Shown: in pieces, positions 63,601 through 64,000 of the stretch
Position numbering within the stretch: position 1 is the stretch's first letter
Layout of the letters: each line of letters opens with the position of its first letter
Source: Sphingobium sp. JS3065
GTDB lineage: Bacteria; Pseudomonadota; Alphaproteobacteria; Sphingomonadales; Sphingomonadaceae
Assembly: GCF_026427355.1 (NCBI RefSeq)
Contig: NZ_CP102664.1
Location: forward strand, 186,001-250,000
Length of the DNA stretch: 64,000 nt
Direction: 5' to 3'
Notes under the pieces: generated by a model
Seen by the model: only the letters and a program-made list of their open reading frames with translations
Told to the model about the DNA's origin: nothing
Databases searched by the model: none
Translations under genes and position numbers: made by a program

Positions 63601-64000
63601 CGGACGGTCCGGCGGCGGGCGGCGCGGTGACGGCGGTTACCGGCGGCACCATCGGCGGTAATGCCGTCGGCAGCTATGGCACGCTCGTCCTCAATGCATC
63701 GGGCGGCTATACCTATACGCTGAACAACGGCCTGGCCGCCGTCCAGCAACTGGACGATGGCGAAACGCTGGCCGACAGCTTCACCTATACGATCACGGAC
63801 GGCGACGGCGACACCGCCACCGCCACCCTGACCATCACCATCCAGGGCACCAATGACGCGCCGCAGGTCGGCAGCGGTATCGCGGTCGTCTCGGAAGAGG
63901 GGCTGACCGGCGCCAATGCCGACAGCGCGCCCGGCCTGCCGAACGACACCACCAATGCGACGGTGGCCAATGGAACGATCACCGCGACCGACGTCGATGG
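57681..64000 (+). CDS. Giant T1SS-type repetitive adhesin (3' end outside window)
   Basis: An open frame of more than 2100 codons with no stop before the right edge. It starts MDMDFERDWNSKDTADHQQA; AGGTGGG stands 6 nt before the second ATG at 57687, which may be the true start. The first 150 residues form a prefix domain found in sphingomonad surface adhesins (LLPAGTDINRIEVSGRNLIV then HLPDGTDLVILDGAVVMPRL, VNLAALLIGEEPQPAAG and LGDLLPPTELLF); it resembles the LapA-type retention module. VCBS/cadherin-like units then recur, each opened by a D-D-x-P-T-A-x-N-D box near 58593, 59391, 60051, 60867, 61590, 62306, 63058 and 63468, and carrying GDGDTATATLTITI-type calcium-site sequence. RTX repeats and a secretion signal are expected beyond the edge. 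Confidence 0.9.
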   Translation, partial: MDMDFERDWNSKDTADHQQALHPEAAALAAKGKAVHPGKMHPADVVRTVAPNPDGTVLLPAGTDINRIEVSGRNLIVHLPDGTDLVILDGAVVMPRLVVGDVEIPSVNLAALLIGEEPQPAAGPPRSSGGNFIGPDGDVGDPHGLGDLLPPTELLFTQPETREILPIAPDENDEPEVTIITPDQPAGATAATAGVSEAGLPARGNEPAGSAAASDSERTTGTIAISAGDGLASVTINGVPITTVGQTVVTPLGVLTITSIAQGAIGYSYVLGDNVVGAPPAEVFTVVVTDNDGDQASATLTISVADDAPTAVNDADGVTEDGPLVADGNVLTGSGGTDANATDGVADIQGADGAVVSTTGTFQGAYGTLTLNASGAYSYTLANGNAAVQFLVPGQTLTDSFSYTITDADGDTSTATLTITINGADDGITITGLNDTPGIEGAEVILLENDLSNGSSPDAAGLTKIGSFGVNGPDGLSSVTVGGVSVLANGAFVAGQVVTTPVGTLTITGFTATATQGGVPTAGTFTYSFVLTDNSLGHDASGADSILQSYAVVATDRNGSTANASVDVRIVDDVPTANDDVGTIAAGTYGPATGNVVTNDVKGADGAVVSTAGTFQGAYGTLTLSADGSYSYARAAGTPGGVSDSFSYTLRDGDGDTSTATLRIDIADSNVMIISIPKVGEGTIVDEAGLDNPVGSEAGTDIETTDGTITYTAPDGPATVTINGVVITGVGQQIVTDKGILTVTGIGNGSIDYSYTLTTNTNGDDVTDSFQVTVTDVDGDTATDTLTITIVDDVPTATNDADSVREDGPLVADGNVITGSGGADANATDGIADVQGADGAQVTGIAFGAAAGIVGAPIAGLYGSLVIQAGGGYAYTLNNENGVVQGLDKNQTLTETFTYTLTDGDGDNASATITITIQGSDDGVTVNGLDGEGAEETVFENDLPGGSSENAAALTQTGSFTLSAPDGVATITVGGQPIFGASGFIGGVTLSNAYGTLSITGFTPTVGADGDVIGGTVSYSYVLNDNTLLHSGVNDGSLTDSFAVVVTDTDGSTDSASLDIRVVDDVPTAVNDSAGQLTENAAVTIDVFANDVAGADGVDLAGGIVLETGAAKGSVVYQGNGLFLYTPNAGAEGSDSFTYTITDGDGDKSTATVTITLLQDSTPTVSVTDMTVSEAGLPGGTQAAGNSETATGAMTIATGGDTLTKVEVQDKNGAWIDVTAATAGTPVVVAGAAGTLTVTSDGAGNYSYSYTLAVNDPTHPDNVTSDSDGISGAADPKAGDAFAVRVTDSDGDVSPADTINVTVLDDAPIATADSGSVDEGGSLIVAAAGVLTNDQPGADGYAPGVVGVAKGSDPSSPVSGAVGTAVAGDYGTLTLFADGSYRYDATPNAISADQQDVFVYTIRDADGDLATTTLTIDVANVALAADNQTKTVFEAALDTGITGDDIAAGSVTGSAPGQTTETATGQLNVVGAVSYTLTSSATGSHGQIQLNANGSYTYTLTSPVDGPTANDGPLTFAGAEVFTYQAVDGSGNIANGTITIDVVDDVPTATDDTARTVAEDGADISGNVLTNDTPGADGATLTSVTIGGVTTAINAVGTTNVGTAFGAYTFTAAGAWTFNPSTNLNNASGVSAGFSYVITDGDGDQSTAVQPITVTDGAIPTASGPISLALDDQNLAGGTSAGNPDSTGGTITFTPGSDAITSIVFGGIGGLTGDLTWLRVSDNQITGSDERGVVVTLDLSVVGNVATVMATLNDNYDTHPGVNADDLVALGSVQVIAQDTDGDTATGTVSVSVSDDLPVVSANPVVQLDDDALGGNANGTGDDANSVNATGTLGHDYRADGAGGITLLGTGAPSGFTYESNGTVLLVKQGGATVLTVTLTDPVAGTYSVVQNAAIVHPLGSDENNVSFDIAYRVADADDDTATGTLTINVDDDTPVAANDTDVVKEDATPTASGNVLTGAGSDGNPAGADSLGADGPAAGGAVTAVTGGTIGGNAVGSYGTLVLNASGGYTYTLNNGLAAVQQLDDGETLADSFTYTITDGDGDTATATLTITIQGTNDAPQVGSGIAVVSEEGLTGANADSAPGLPNDTTNATVANGTITATDVD

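Noticed and set aside
58113..63749. Long minus-strand open frame opposite the adhesin
   Set aside because: The translation is Arg/His/Val/Ala-rich and low in complexity, with no family motifs, while the plus strand gives clear VCBS-type repeats over the same span.

Overview
The window is high-GC DNA with dense genes, frequent ATGA/TGATG overlaps, and a gene set typical of an alphaproteobacterium of the family Sphingomonadaceae (Sphingobium/Sphingomonas-like; the genus is an inference). Pointers are a UrcA-family protein, an RcnB-family protein, glycine-zipper lipoproteins, a Tad/Cpa pilus locus, a T1SS-type giant adhesin with a prefix domain of the sphingomonad kind, and GC-rich intergenic palindromic repeats.

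Layout. 1-3.2 kb: end of the electron-transfer-flavoprotein operon (etfA) and several small leftward genes of unknown role. 3.3-5.2 kb: a compositionally different three-gene rightward module (two-helix membrane protein, ImmA/IrrE-type metallopeptidase, 'beta' family protein) that looks like an accessory, possibly defensive, cassette. 5.2-8.9 kb: uvrA, carrying an in-frame palindromic-repeat insertion, and divergent rlpA. 9-12 kb: UrcA protein and a LytS/LytTR two-component pair. 12-15.6 kb: small conserved proteins, a ModE-like regulator and a secreted beta-helix protein.

16.0-21.7 kb is a mobile-looking segment: a 5'-truncated alpha/beta hydrolase, the coenzyme F420 side-chain genes cofE-cofD-cofC, a truncated acyl-CoA ligase read from the other strand, an IS481-family element (about 19370-20377) with a frameshifted transposase, and an IS110/IS1111-type element with subterminal inverted repeats and a likely bridge-RNA region. 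F420 genes are unusual in this family and their position between two truncated genes and two insertion sequences suggests acquisition. No FO synthase gene is visible here.

22-33 kb is housekeeping: rpsF-rpsR-rplI, a GntP-family permease preceded by a large imperfect hairpin with an exact 35-bp tandem duplication, an RcnB-like protein, then fabD - crotonase - fabG, acpP, fabF, mltG and uvrC. A (TTGCCTC)6 microsatellite lies between fabG and acpP.

33.4-51.7 kb is a Flp/Tad pilus region. The flp pilin is preceded by a 650-nt AT-rich leader containing a CtrA-like motif and followed by cpaB, cpaC, a small lipoprotein, tadG, two tadE-like minor pilins, cpaE, cpaF, tadB, tadC, tadD, a TPR protein and the prepilin peptidase cpaA, all on one strand with little or no spacing. 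A sensor kinase plus a membrane protein sit upstream and a kinase/NarL-type regulator pair sits downstream; the two kinases look like relatives.

51.9-57 kb holds recO, leuB, metZ, apaG, a LysR regulator and a secreted TPR protein. From 57.68 kb to the right edge runs an unfinished giant repetitive adhesin gene; its reverse strand is open for 5.6 kb, which is a composition artefact.
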